Assembly (NCBI RefSeq): GCF_046630315.1
Contig: NZ_LQBD01000007.1
Coordinates: 1-64,000, forward strand
Length of the DNA: 64,000 nucleotides
Source of the DNA: Brucella anthropi_A
GTDB taxonomy: Bacteria; Pseudomonadota; Alphaproteobacteria; Rhizobiales; Rhizobiaceae
Direction of reading: 5' to 3'
Shown: in pieces, positions 1-8,946 of the stretch
Numbering within the stretch: position 1 is the stretch's first letter
Layout: each line of letters opens with the position of its first letter
The notes under the pieces: generated by a model
What the model saw: only the letters and a program-made list of their open reading frames with translations
Told to the model about the DNA's origin: nothing
The model's database searches: none
Made by a program: the position numbers and the translations under genes

Positions 1-96
1 CAAACCAGTCAAAACCCTTAAAGCTCAACTCGCTCAACCAACCCCAAGGACGCATCAGCCTGCCGCTTGCGGCGCCGCCGCCCTCGTTGTGGCGCC

Positions 97-125
97 ATAT
101 AGACCCCACAAACCAAAACTGTCAA
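97..125 (-). promoter_or_regulatory. Strong sigma70-type promoter reading out of the left edge
   Basis: On the minus strand TTGACA (125-120) is followed after exactly 17 nt by CTATAT (102-97) and then a GC-rich discriminator (GGCGCCAC). A/T tracts lie upstream of the -35, like an UP element. The near-consensus boxes and GC-rich discriminator are typical of stringently controlled rRNA or tRNA promoters. The transcript leaves the window, so a stable-RNA operon to the left is inference. Nothing else is recognisable in positions 1-219. Confidence 0.6.
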
Positions 126-219
126 CGACCAATCCAAACTTTTTCCAAAAATTCTTTCCACAGACAAACACTCAAATAAGACCGACCAACGCGGCCCTTA
201 TATAAGTGTGCATTCCGCC

Positions 220-1035
220 CTATGCGGAGAGCCACCCCATGCGGTCGGCCACGTCATTTGCAAGCGCGCGCACCCGCCTGCCCATGTCTTCTATTGTGTC
301 GGGACGCGCTTCCGCAGCCATCATCGACAAAGCGATGCCCGCTATAGGGTGAAACGGCCGATCGCAGATCGCAGCGCCGATACAGAACATGCCCTCACGC
401 AACTGGCCATTATCGAGCGAATAGCCCCTTGCCTTTGCTTCGGCCATCTCCGCTTCCAGCACCTGGAGCGAAGGCGCGCTCGCCGGTGTAATCGGTTCCG
501 GCCATTCGGACGGCAGATGGCGGGCGAGCTCCTGCGGCGACATCGCGGCCAGCATGGCCTTGCCGGTCGCCGTAAAGACGGCGGGAACCCGCATGCCGAT
601 GCGGAATGTGATCCCCAGAGGCGCGGTGGAGTTGCGGCACGACAGATAGATGACATCCGGCCCTTCGAGATGCGAAAGCGTCAATGTATGCGCGCCCAGC
701 CCATCCGCCTCCGCCACCGCCTCGTGAAATGCATCGACAATGTCGCTGCCCGCCATGAACACATTGGCCCAGCGCACCGATTGCGATCCCATGGTGAAGC
801 TTCCATCGCTGTTGAGCTTGAGCAGTTTGAGATGCACCAGCGTCTGGCAAAGTCCGTGCACGCTGCTTTTCGGCAGGCCGGTCCGGCGGGCCAGGTCTGA
901 AAGCTTGAGCCCCTCCGCCACGCCCTTGCCGCCTTCCTGCGCGGATGTCGCGATCTGATCCAGAATTTGTGCCGCGCGCATGACCGCCGGAACCAGTTTC
1001 TGGGAACTCTCGCTCTCGCTCACCGTTTTCGTCAT
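220..1035 (-). CDS. IclR-family transcriptional regulator
   Basis: A 271-aa protein with the IclR layout: an N-terminal winged helix-turn-helix (about residues 15-85, including LSDLARRTGLPKSSVHGL) and a C-terminal effector-binding domain with the family signature region GITFRIGMRVPAVFTATGKAML. The start at 1035 (MTKTVSESE) is preferred over the upstream 1125 codon because it fits family length and has a purine-rich AGGTGAG upstream. It is divergent from an aldehyde dehydrogenase across about 130 bp that holds nested inverted repeats. This suggests it controls that gene and itself, probably in response to a small carboxylate or aldehyde. Effector unknown. Confidence 0.85.
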   Translation of the reverse strand: MTKTVSESESSQKLVPAVMRAAQILDQIATSAQEGGKGVAEGLKLSDLARRTGLPKSSVHGLCQTLVHLKLLKLNSDGSFTMGSQSVRWANVFMAGSDIVDAFHEAVAEADGLGAHTLTLSHLEGPDVIYLSCRNSTAPLGITFRIGMRVPAVFTATGKAMLAAMSPQELARHLPSEWPEPITPASAPSLQVLEAEMAEAKARGYSLDNGQLREGMFCIGAAICDRPFHPIAGIALSMMAAEARPDTIEDMGRRVRALANDVADRMGWLSA

Positions 1036-1091
1036 AGCTTTGCCACTCACCTGATCGACCGCCCGATAAACCGTTGACTTTGAGCGGTGCG

Positions 1092-1139
1092 GCCTGTTTA
1101 ATTCAAAATATCGTAAGCCGTTCAATATACTGAACAGGC
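1092..1139. promoter_or_regulatory. Candidate IclR operator (nested inverted repeats)
   Basis: Two inverted repeats lie in the divergent intergenic region. The outer pair is GCCTGTT (1092-1098) with AACAGGC (1133-1139). The inner pair is GTTCA (1120-1124) with TGAAC (1131-1135), separated by 6 bp. Both sit between the IclR gene and the dehydrogenase start at 1168, where a local regulator would bind. Assignment to IclR is inference from position. Confidence 0.45.
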
Positions 1140-1167
1140 TTTCTCTGCAAGACTGGGATGGAACATT

Positions 1168-2619
1168 ATGCTCGCTTTGAAAGACCCCTCACTGCTCAAA
1201 TCGCAATGCCTTGTCGATGGGCGCTGGATAGACGCCACGGATGGCGCCAGGATCGACGTGACCAATCCGGCGGACGGCTCGGTCATCGGCACGGTTCCCT
1301 CCCTTTCTGTTGTGACCATCAAGGAAGCCATCGACGCTTCCGCCAGGGCGTTCCCGGCATGGGCCGCCAAGACCGCCAAGGAACGCACCGCGATCCTGCG
1401 CAAATGGTTCGATCTCATCGTCGCCAATGCCGATGATATCGCCCTTATCATGACGTCGGAACAGGGCAAGCCGCTTGCAGAAGCGCGCGGCGAAGTTCTT
1501 TATGCGGCGTCCTTCATCGAATGGTTCGCGGAAGAAGCAAAGCGCGTCTATGGCGACACAATCCCTGCCCCGCAGGCCGGGCAGCGCCTGACGGTCATCC
1601 GCCAGCCGGTCGGCGTGACGGCGGCCATCACCCCGTGGAACTTCCCGGCGGCGATGATTACCCGCAAGGCAGCCCCTGCCCTTGCCGCCGGCTGCACCAT
1701 GATCGTGCGCCCAGCCGATCTCACCCCGCTGACGGCGCTGGCGCTTGGCGTTCTCGCCGAAAAGGCGGGCATTCCGGCAGGCGTTCTCCAGATCGTCACC
1801 GGCAAGGCGCGCGAAATCGGCGCCGAACTGACCAGCAACGATATTGTGCGCAAGCTTTCCTTCACCGGGTCGACGGAAGTGGGACGCCTGCTGATGGCGC
1901 AGTGCGCCCCGACCATCAAGCGCATCTCGCTGGAACTTGGCGGCAATGCGCCGTTTATCGTGTTCGACGATGCCGATCTGGATGCGGCCGTCGACGGCGC
2001 CATGATTTCCAAATACCGCAATGCGGGCCAGACCTGCGTTTGCGCCAACCGCATCTATGTACAGCGCGGCGTTTACGACAAGTTCGCCGAAAAGCTTGCC
2101 GCCAAGGTCAAGGAACTCAAGGTCGGCAACGGCACGGAGCCGGGCGTGGTCATCGGCCCGATGATCGAGCCGAAGGCCATCACCAAGGTCAAGGCGCATA
2201 TTGACGATGCCGTGTCCAAGGGCGCCAAGCTCATCACCGGCGGCAAGGAACTGGGCGGCCTGTTCTTCGAACCCGGCGTTCTGACGGGCGTAACCTCCGA
2301 CATGATCGTGGCCAGGGAAGAAACTTTCGGCCCATTGGCCCCGCTCTTTGCCTTCGACACGGAAGAAGAAGTCATCGCCATGGCCAATGACACGATCTTC
2401 GGTCTGGCCGCTTATTTCTATACGGAGAATTTCAGCCGCGCGATCCGTGTCAGCGAAGCGCTGGAATATGGCATGGTCGGGCACAATACCGGCCTGATCT
2501 CGAACGAAGTCGCGCCTTTTGGCGGCGTGAAGCAGTCCGGCCTTGGCCGTGAAGGCTCCAAATATGGCATTGAGGAATATCTCGAGACCAAATATATTTG
2601 CAGCGCCTATAAGCGTTAA
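1168..2619 (+). CDS. gabD: NAD(P)-dependent succinate-semialdehyde dehydrogenase (ALDH superfamily)
   Basis: A 483-aa member of the aldehyde dehydrogenase superfamily, closest by motif to succinate-semialdehyde dehydrogenases of GABA and 4-hydroxybutyrate degradation, which oxidise the semialdehyde to succinate. Visible hallmarks are the Rossmann-region TPWNFPAAMITRK, the general-base segment ELGGNAPFIVF, and the catalytic loop GQTCVCANR with the nucleophilic Cys at about residue 290 followed two residues later by a second Cys. The C-terminal PFGGVKQSGLGREG is canonical. Length matches GabD. It is divergent from an IclR regulator with candidate operators between them. Substrate assignment within the superfamily is inferred; other semialdehydes are possible. 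Confidence 0.85.
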   Translation: MLALKDPSLLKSQCLVDGRWIDATDGARIDVTNPADGSVIGTVPSLSVVTIKEAIDASARAFPAWAAKTAKERTAILRKWFDLIVANADDIALIMTSEQGKPLAEARGEVLYAASFIEWFAEEAKRVYGDTIPAPQAGQRLTVIRQPVGVTAAITPWNFPAAMITRKAAPALAAGCTMIVRPADLTPLTALALGVLAEKAGIPAGVLQIVTGKAREIGAELTSNDIVRKLSFTGSTEVGRLLMAQCAPTIKRISLELGGNAPFIVFDDADLDAAVDGAMISKYRNAGQTCVCANRIYVQRGVYDKFAEKLAAKVKELKVGNGTEPGVVIGPMIEPKAITKVKAHIDDAVSKGAKLITGGKELGGLFFEPGVLTGVTSDMIVAREETFGPLAPLFAFDTEEEVIAMANDTIFGLAAYFYTENFSRAIRVSEALEYGMVGHNTGLISNEVAPFGGVKQSGLGREGSKYGIEEYLETKYICSAYKR

Positions 2620-2763
2620 GAACCGCTATTTTCCCGGCGGTTCCCAAACTGTCCGGTGCAAAGCAGTATCAAGGAAGACGGCGCGCATTGTTCGCGCCGC
2701 CTTTTTTATTTATAGACGGTGCAACCGCTAATATGGCTTCGGCCAAGAAATTCCGGAAAATAT

Positions 2764-3354
2764 ATGCTGCGCCGCCTTTACGACTGGACGATTTCGCTTG
2801 CCGCCAGAAAATCCGCCGAATGGTGGCTCGCCATCATCGCCTTTGTGGAAAGCTCGGTCTTTCTCGTTCCCGCCGACGTGCTGTTTCTGCCCATGGCGCT
2901 TGCCCGGCCCGAGCGCGCCTGGCGCTATGCCTTCATCGCGACGGTAGCCTCCGTCCTCGGCGGCATTGCGGGCTGGTATCTCGGCTATCACGCCTATGAG
3001 CAGATCGCCAAGCCGGTGCTCGAAATGTATGGCAAGCTGGACACGTTCGAGCAGTTGCGCGGCACGACCAGCGCCGACGCCATCCTGCTGATGCTGATCA
3101 CTTCCGGCCTTGCGCATCTGCCGCCGATCAAGGTGGTGACGATCCTGTCGGGTGCGGCGGGCATCAACATCTGGCTCTTCATCGCATCGGCGATCGTTGC
3201 GCGCGGGGCACGTTTCTATTTCCTGGCCTGGCTGCTGCGCCGCTATGGCGAACCGATCCGCCATTTCATCGAAAAGCGCCTCGGCCTGATCGCAAGTCTC
3301 GTGGCGGTGGTCTTGATCGCGCTCTTCTTTGCCGTGAAATATCTTCATTCCTGA
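2764..3354 (+). CDS. YqaA/VTT-domain inner-membrane protein
   Basis: A 196-aa polytopic membrane protein of the YqaA branch of the VTT/DedA-like (SNARE-associated) family. The N-terminal amphipathic segment MLRRLYDWTISLAA is followed by hydrophobic helices around residues 18-45, 47-70, 115-150 and 170-192, and by the family-typical FVESSVFLVPADVLFLPMAL with its buried acidic and proline residues. The start at 2764 matches the usual N-terminus of the family; an upstream in-frame ATG at 2719 would add 15 unrelated residues. Related VTT proteins are linked to lipid scrambling and membrane homeostasis, but the role of this branch is not established. Confidence 0.75.
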   Translation: MLRRLYDWTISLAARKSAEWWLAIIAFVESSVFLVPADVLFLPMALARPERAWRYAFIATVASVLGGIAGWYLGYHAYEQIAKPVLEMYGKLDTFEQLRGTTSADAILLMLITSGLAHLPPIKVVTILSGAAGINIWLFIASAIVARGARFYFLAWLLRRYGEPIRHFIEKRLGLIASLVAVVLIALFFAVKYLHS

Positions 3355-3446
3355 AGAGCCCGCCCAAACTCGGTCAAAATAAATTGCTTGGAGACAAGCC
3401 GATTATTTGCCTTAAAAAGCAAGAGAACCTTTTCAGGGAATCCCAT

Positions 3447-3968
3447 ATGGCGTTTGCACTCAATCACCCGGTCGGCAAGGTACAGGCATGGACCGCAGGC
3501 ATCATGACCGTCGGCCTTGCCGCGACTGTCGCCACGGCGCTCGGCTTCGAGCATCTGGCGGGCTTCATGCCGTGCAAGCTCTGCCTCGAACAGCGCACGC
3601 CCTATTATATCGGCGTGCCGGTCCTGGCTGCGGCTTGGGTGTCTTATGGCCTGAAATGGCCCCCGATCCTGACGCGCGGCCTCATCCTGATCGGCGCGTT
3701 CCTGATGACCTTCGGGCTGGCACTCGCTGCCTACCACACCGGCGTTGAACTGAAATACTGGCCGGGACCGATCGATTGCAGCGCGGAGACGATGAAAGTC
3801 ACGCTGGATGCGGGCAATCTGCTGAGCGAGCTCAACACGCACCCGCCAGCATGCGACAGCGCGCCGGGCTATTTCCTCGGCCTGTCCTTTGCCGGATGGA
3901 ACGTCATCGCAAGCCTGCTCTTTGCAGCCATCGGCTATTACGGCGCTTTTGCGAAAAGTGGGAAGTAA
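3447..3968 (+). CDS. dsbB: Disulfide bond formation protein B (DsbB family)
   Basis: A 173-aa four-helix inner-membrane oxidoreductase that reoxidises DsbA with quinone as acceptor. The first periplasmic redox pair is visible as MPCKLCLEQRTPYY (Cys43 and Cys46), with the Arg after the CXXC that contacts quinone in the family. A second pair lies in the next periplasmic loop (PIDCSAETM and PPACDSAPGYF). The start at 3447 has CAGGGAA just upstream and removes 21 residues with no family similarity. It follows the YqaA-like gene by about 90 bp on the same strand; the two may be cotranscribed. Confidence 0.88.
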   Translation: MAFALNHPVGKVQAWTAGIMTVGLAATVATALGFEHLAGFMPCKLCLEQRTPYYIGVPVLAAAWVSYGLKWPPILTRGLILIGAFLMTFGLALAAYHTGVELKYWPGPIDCSAETMKVTLDAGNLLSELNTHPPACDSAPGYFLGLSFAGWNVIASLLFAAIGYYGAFAKSGK

Positions 3969-3995
3969 GAGCGGAAAACTATAGGGCTGATTCTT

Positions 3996-4047
3996 CTTTT
4001 ATCGCATGTTGTTATCGCAAAACCGCTACGCACTTTTGCGCAACATG
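3996..4047. repeat. Dispersed imperfect palindrome (short interspersed repeat)
   Basis: The segment contains TTATCGCATGTTGTTATCGCAAAACCGCTACGC and CACTTTTGCGCAACATG. It resembles, in inverse orientation, the GCGAAGCGGTTTTGCG...ATAATGCG motif repeated at 56627, 57562 and 53507. It lies in the convergent gap between dsbB and the HNH gene and may serve as a hairpin terminator. Confidence 0.5.
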
Positions 4048-4048
4048 C

Positions 4049-4621
4049 TTATGGCTCCAGTTCGACATCCCAGTACAGAAAATCGAGCCAGCTGTCGTGC
4101 AGATGGTTGGGGGGGAAAAGGCGGCCGTTATTGTGCAGCTCCTGCACGGTCGGCATGGTTGGCTTCTGGCGCGGCCACATATGCGCGACGGCGGGCATCA
4201 TGCCGCCCTTGCGCAGATTGCATGATGAACAGGCGGCGACCACATTTTCCCACGTCGTCTCGCCGCCATGGCAACGCGGGGTAACGTGATCGAAGGTCAG
4301 GTCGTGCGGCGAGCCGCAATACTGGCATTCGAAACGATCACGCAGGAAGACGTTGAAGCGCGTGAACGCGGGATAGCGCGGCGGCTTTACATAATCCTTG
4401 AGGCAAATCACGCTCGGAACGCGCATGGAAAAGGATGGCGAGGAAACGATGTGATCATATTCCGCCACGATATTCACGCGTTCGAGAAACACCGCCTTGA
4501 TTGCATCGGGCCAGGACCAGAGCGACAGCGGATAATAGCTGAGCGGGCGGTAATCAGCGTTCAGAACCAGCGCGGGCAGGCCGCTGGTCGAGACGGTTCT
4601 GGGTGAGACGGCAACATTCAA
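4049..4621 (-). CDS. HNH endonuclease family protein
   Basis: A 190-aa protein with a C-terminal HNH domain: zinc-binding Cys99/Cys102 (CQYC), the catalytic DHV(T/I)PRxxGG segment with Asp111-His112, Asn126 (WENVVAAC) and a second zinc pair Cys131/Cys134 (CSSCN). The N-terminal part (LNADYRPLSYYPLSLWSW) is characteristic of a conserved chromosomal HNH family of alphaproteobacteria and cyanobacteria, not of homing endonucleases. It stands alone between convergent dsbB and an alkA-like gene. Cellular role unknown; a DNA-repair or RNA/DNA nicking function is only a possibility. Confidence 0.85.
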   Translation of the reverse strand: MNVAVSPRTVSTSGLPALVLNADYRPLSYYPLSLWSWPDAIKAVFLERVNIVAEYDHIVSSPSFSMRVPSVICLKDYVKPPRYPAFTRFNVFLRDRFECQYCGSPHDLTFDHVTPRCHGGETTWENVVAACSSCNLRKGGMMPAVAHMWPRQKPTMPTVQELHNNGRLFPPNHLHDSWLDFLYWDVELEP

Positions 4622-4887
4622 GGCGCACCTCCTTCAGAGCAACTCCGGAAAGGGCGAAACAGCTCTCCAGGCGGAATTGCGCTTTCGTCGAAGCGCCGCG
4701 CGTCCATTTTGGGCGCAACAACGACGCTCCAACCTCGTGAGGACGGCGCCGCGAAAGCAGACAATCAAGCTTCTGCGAATCGAAATACCGTCATCAGCCG
4801 ATGTGGATAATGTAAGCCTGACGTGACAGGATTGTGAAGCGGAAACACATTTGTGCTCCGGCAAACACGCAAGTTTTACAGCAGCAT

Positions 4888-5586
4888 CTACAGAAGCGGC
4901 GCCGCCTCGCGCCCCTTGATGGCGGCATAATAGGCCCAGAACAATCGCGCCGCCACGCCGCGCCACGGCGCCCAGTCTTCCGCAAGCTTGCGAAGGGCCG
5001 CGGCATCGGGCCGGGTCTCGTGCGCAAAGGCGTGCCCGACAGCCGTTTGCAGCGCCACATCGCCCGCCGGAAAGACATCCGGATGACCGGCTGCAAAGAG
5101 CAGATAAACCTCCGCCGTCCATGGGCCAATGCCCTTGATCGCCGTCAGGGCCGCGATGGCTTCCTCGGCGGGCAGATCGCAAAGCCCGTGCAAATCGAGG
5201 CCACCTTCGGCAAGCGCCTGCGCGACGGCCAGAAGCGTCCTCTGTTTGGGGCGCGAAAGACCGGCAAAGCGCCAGGCCTCCTCCCCGCCTGCGATATAGG
5301 CTTCAGGCGTCAGCGGATCGATCACCTGTTTCAGCCGCGCCCAGATTGCGGCGGCGCTGGCGGTTGAAACCTGCTGGGCGACGATGATGGAGGCGAGGCT
5401 TTCAAATCCGGGTTCGGACCGGCGTAGCGGCACCGCATGGGAGCGCCCGCATATGTCGGCAAGCCGCCTATCGGCGAGAACCAGCGCCTCCAGCCCGGCC
5501 TCAATATCGCTCAGTGTATCGATCCGCCGCATCGGACAGCCTTTCATTCTCTCGGCGCACAACGTACCAATGGAATCAGATGACAT
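4888..5586 (-). CDS. alkA: DNA-3-methyladenine glycosylase II (HhH-GPD superfamily)
   Basis: A 232-aa base-excision repair glycosylase. The helix-hairpin-helix is seen in LTAIKGIGPWTAEVYLL, followed by the GPD motif with the catalytic Asp in FPAGDVALQTAVG. The preceding QQVSTASAAAIWARL is typical of AlkA-like 3-methyladenine glycosylases. No Cys4 cluster follows, so it is not a MutY/Nth enzyme. The start is uncertain among 5586, 5547 and 5532, the last beginning MRRIDTLSDIEAG and being most family-like. Divergent from gluQ with about 20-75 bp between starts. The 4622-4887 gap on the other side shows no gene. Confidence 0.82.
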   Translation of the reverse strand: MSSDSIGTLCAERMKGCPMRRIDTLSDIEAGLEALVLADRRLADICGRSHAVPLRRSEPGFESLASIIVAQQVSTASAAAIWARLKQVIDPLTPEAYIAGGEEAWRFAGLSRPKQRTLLAVAQALAEGGLDLHGLCDLPAEEAIAALTAIKGIGPWTAEVYLLFAAGHPDVFPAGDVALQTAVGHAFAHETRPDAAALRKLAEDWAPWRGVAARLFWAYYAAIKGREAAPLL

Positions 5587-5606
5587 TCAACTGACAACAA
5601 GCTGCC

Positions 5607-6482
5607 ATGACCGTACCCGTGTTCCGCTTTGCTCCCAGCCCCAATGGCCAGCTCCATCTCGGCCATGCCTATTCCGCGCTTTTGAACGCGGACATGGCCG
5701 GAAAAACTGGCGGCCGCTTTCTGCTGCGCATGGAAGATATCGACACGGCGCGCTGCACGCCAGCGCTGGAACAGGGCATTTACGACGATCTCCGCTGGCT
5801 CGGCCTGACATGGGAAAAGCCGGTGCGCCGCCAGTCGGAGCATTTTGGCGAATACCGCAATGCCCTCACCAAACTGGCGGACAAGGGGCTCGTCTACCCC
5901 GCCTTCCTCAGCCGGGGCGAAGTTCGCGAGCAGATCGGCGAGGCTTTCGCCAGGGGCAAGGACTGGCCTTCCGACCCGGACGGCACACCGCTTTATCCGC
6001 AGGGCGAGCGCGACCTGACCGAAAAGGAACAGATGGAGCGCATCGCTTCGGGCATGTCCTATGCCTGGCGGCTCAACATGGACAAGGCGCTGGAAGCCGC
6101 GGGCGAACCGCTTTTCTGGAATGAAAGCGGTGCGGGTCCGCAGAGTGAAACCGGCCATCTTGCCGCCGACCCCGCCCGCTGGGGCGACGTGGTGATCGCA
6201 CGCAAGGACACGCCGACCAGCTATCACCTTTCCGTGGTGGTGGACGATGCGCTGCAAGGCATCACCCATATCGTGCGCGGGCGCGATCTTTTCCACGCGA
6301 CCGCCGTGCACCGGCTTTTGCAGAAACTTCTGGGCCTGCCCGAGCCGCTCTATCACCATCACGATCTTGTTCTGGGCGAAGACGGGCAGAAACTTTCCAA
6401 GAGCCGCAAGGATACCGCGCTCGCATCGCTGCGCGAACAGGGGTGGACGCCCGCCGATATTCGCAACAGGCTGTCCCTATGA
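5607..6482 (+). CDS. gluQ: Glutamyl-Q tRNA(Asp) synthetase
   Basis: A 291-aa class I aminoacyl-tRNA synthetase paralogue that attaches glutamate to queuosine in the tRNA-Asp anticodon. It carries the catalytic core of GluRS (FAPSPNGQLHLGHAYSAL, the HIGH motif; DGQKLSKSRKD, the KMSKS motif) but lacks the C-terminal anticodon-binding domain, which distinguishes GluQ from true GluRS. It stands alone on the plus strand upstream of glcB, separated by 141 bp, and is divergent from the alkA-like gene. Confidence 0.9.
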   Translation: MTVPVFRFAPSPNGQLHLGHAYSALLNADMAGKTGGRFLLRMEDIDTARCTPALEQGIYDDLRWLGLTWEKPVRRQSEHFGEYRNALTKLADKGLVYPAFLSRGEVREQIGEAFARGKDWPSDPDGTPLYPQGERDLTEKEQMERIASGMSYAWRLNMDKALEAAGEPLFWNESGAGPQSETGHLAADPARWGDVVIARKDTPTSYHLSVVVDDALQGITHIVRGRDLFHATAVHRLLQKLLGLPEPLYHHHDLVLGEDGQKLSKSRKDTALASLREQGWTPADIRNRLSL

Positions 6483-6623
6483 ATGCTATTTTCGCCGCAG
6501 CGTCACAAATGATGTGCCCGCGCCCCGATTGACGAAAGCGCGCCGAAGCGGTTCAAAGGCAGCATGTGGCTGGCGTTGAAAGACGCTGGCAGTGGATTTG
6601 TTTATTTTGAAGGAGGCTGAGCC

Positions 6624-8810
6624 ATGGTTTCTCAAAAAGCCGGTCATTACGTTGAGATTGAAGGCTTGCGCGTTGCCCCTGAACTGGTGGAGTTTCTGGC
6701 CACGGAGGCCGCACCCGGCACCGGCGTGGAGCCGGAAAAGTTCTGGAAGGGCTTTGCCGCCATCATCCGCGATCTTGCTCCGAAAAACCGCGCCCTCCTC
6801 GCCAGGCGTGACGAAATGCAGGCAAAAATCGACGCCTGGTACAAGCAGAACCGCGACAAGGGCTACAGCCAGGCCGATTACCAGCAGTTCCTGAAGGATA
6901 TCGGCTATCTCCTGCCGGAAGGCGGCGCGTTTTCGGTTTCGACCAGCAATGTCGATCCGGAAATCACCCATATTGCCGGTCCGCAGCTTGTCGTCCCGGT
7001 CATGAATGCGCGCTATGCGCTCAACGCCGCCAATGCGCGCTGGGGTTCGCTCTATGATGCGCTCTATGGCACCGATGCCATTTCGGAAGCCGATGGCGCG
7101 GAAAAGGGCAAGGGCTACAATCCGAAGCGCGGCGAAAAGGTTATCGCCTGGGCAAAGAACTTCCTTGATGAAAGCGCGCCGCTCAGCACGGGCAAATGGG
7201 CCGATGCCGCCGGTCTTGCCGTCAAGGACGGCAAGCTGGAAATCAGGCTGACCGACGGTTCGGCAACGGCGCTGAAGGATGGCAGCCAGTTCAAGGGCTA
7301 TAATGGCGATGCCGCCGCCCCGACCAATGTGCTGCTGGCCAAGAACAACATGCATGTCGATATCGTCGTCAATGCGGACCACCCGATCGGCAAGACCGAT
7401 CCGGCGCATATTGCCGATGTGGTTCTGGAATCGGCTGTCAGCACGATCCAGGATTGCGAGGATTCCATTGCCGCCGTCGATGCCGAAGACAAGGTTGCCG
7501 TCTATCGCAACTGGCTCGGCCTGATGAACGGCAAGCTGGAAGACACGTTCGAGAAGAACGGCAAGCAGATGACGCGCCGCCTCAATGGCGACCGCAGCTA
7601 CAAGGCGCCGGACGGTTCCACGCTGACGCTCAAGGGCCGTTCGCTCATGCTGGTGCGCAATGTCGGCCACCTGATGACCAACCCGGCCATTCTCGACGCC
7701 GAAGGCCATGAAGTGCCGGAAGGCATCATGGATGCAGCCTTCACCAGCCTGATCGCGCTGCATGATATCGGCCCGAACGGTCGCCACATGAATTCACGCG
7801 AAGGCTCGGTCTATATCGTCAAGCCGAAGATGCACGGGCCTGAAGAAGTGGCGTTCGCCAATGAAATCTTCACCCGCACGGAAGAAATGCTCGGCATGAA
7901 GCCCAACACGCTCAAGATGGGCGTGATGGACGAAGAACGCCGCACGACCGTCAATCTCAAGGAGGCGATCCGCGCCGCCAAGGATCGCGTGGTCTTCATC
8001 AATACCGGCTTTCTCGACCGCACCGGCGACGAAATCCACACCTCCATGGAAGCAGGCCCGATGATCCGCAAGGGCGACATGAAGCAGGCCGCATGGATCG
8101 GCGCCTACGAACAGTGGAACGTCGATATCGGTCTGGAATGCGGGCTTTCCGGCCATGCGCAGATCGGCAAGGGCATGTGGGCCATGCCCGACATGATGGC
8201 CGCGATGCTGGAACAGAAGATCGCCCATCCGAAGGCCGGTGCGAACACCGCCTGGGTGCCGTCGCCGACCGCCGCCACGCTGCACGCCACCCATTACCAC
8301 CAGATCGACGTTGCCGCCGTTCAGGAAAAGCTCAAAAGCCGCCCGCGCGCCAGGCTCGACGATATCCTGTCCGTGCCGGTCGCAACCCGCCCGAACTGGA
8401 CGCCGGAAGATATCCAGAAGGAGATCGACAACAACGCGCAAGGCATTCTGGGCTATGTCGTGCGCTGGGTCGACCAGGGCGTCGGCTGCTCGAAGGTGCC
8501 GGACATCAACAATGTCGGCCTGATGGAAGACCGCGCAACGCTGCGCATTTCCGCGCAGCACATCGCCAACTGGCTCCATCATGGCGTCGTTTCGCAAGCG
8601 CAGGTGATGGAAACCATGAAGCGCATGGCCGCCGTCGTCGACAAGCAGAACGAAGGCGACCCGCTTTATCGCCCGATGGCCGCCGACTTCGACAAGTCGA
8701 TTGCCTTCCAGGCCGCCTGCGATCTGGTCTTCAAGGGCCGCGAACAGCCGAACGGCTACACCGAGCCGGTCCTGCATCGCCGCCGCCTCGAGTTGAAGCA
8801 TGTCTCCTAA
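6624..8810 (+). CDS. glcB: Malate synthase G
   Basis: A 728-aa enzyme condensing glyoxylate and acetyl-CoA to malate, the second glyoxylate-shunt step. Length and sequence are those of the monomeric G isoform, not the roughly 530-aa A form. Visible segments include NTGFLDRTGDEIHTSMEAGPM and the C-terminal ERGxxSK-type catalytic region around GQGVGCSKVPDINNVGLMEDRATLRIS. A strong AAGGAGG lies 9 nt upstream of the ATG at 6624. An intrinsic terminator follows at 8901-8926, so it is probably monocistronic. Confidence 0.93.
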   Translation: MVSQKAGHYVEIEGLRVAPELVEFLATEAAPGTGVEPEKFWKGFAAIIRDLAPKNRALLARRDEMQAKIDAWYKQNRDKGYSQADYQQFLKDIGYLLPEGGAFSVSTSNVDPEITHIAGPQLVVPVMNARYALNAANARWGSLYDALYGTDAISEADGAEKGKGYNPKRGEKVIAWAKNFLDESAPLSTGKWADAAGLAVKDGKLEIRLTDGSATALKDGSQFKGYNGDAAAPTNVLLAKNNMHVDIVVNADHPIGKTDPAHIADVVLESAVSTIQDCEDSIAAVDAEDKVAVYRNWLGLMNGKLEDTFEKNGKQMTRRLNGDRSYKAPDGSTLTLKGRSLMLVRNVGHLMTNPAILDAEGHEVPEGIMDAAFTSLIALHDIGPNGRHMNSREGSVYIVKPKMHGPEEVAFANEIFTRTEEMLGMKPNTLKMGVMDEERRTTVNLKEAIRAAKDRVVFINTGFLDRTGDEIHTSMEAGPMIRKGDMKQAAWIGAYEQWNVDIGLECGLSGHAQIGKGMWAMPDMMAAMLEQKIAHPKAGANTAWVPSPTAATLHATHYHQIDVAAVQEKLKSRPRARLDDILSVPVATRPNWTPEDIQKEIDNNAQGILGYVVRWVDQGVGCSKVPDINNVGLMEDRATLRISAQHIANWLHHGVVSQAQVMETMKRMAAVVDKQNEGDPLYRPMAADFDKSIAFQAACDLVFKGREQPNGYTEPVLHRRRLELKHVS

Positions 8811-8900
8811 AAGTGGGAACCGGTTTGAGGAACAAGACATGCGCGGAAATGAAAACTGAAAGTGCAGGGCTGATTCTTTTCACTTGCAAATGATCGAATA

Positions 8901-8926
8901 CGGCGGGAGAAATCCCGCCGTTTTCT
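8901..8926 (+). terminator. Intrinsic terminator after glcB
   Basis: A perfect 8-bp stem CGGCGGGA (8901-8908) and TCCCGCCG (8913-8920) around a GAAA tetraloop, followed by TTTTCTTATT. Confidence 0.85.
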
Positions 8927-8946
8927 TATTCAACAAGGCCCCTGAA

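Noticed and set aside
8812..8860. GGAAC at 8829 as an EcfG promoter
   Set aside because: No CGTT at 16-17 nt; the segment is part of a dispersed repeat after glcB.
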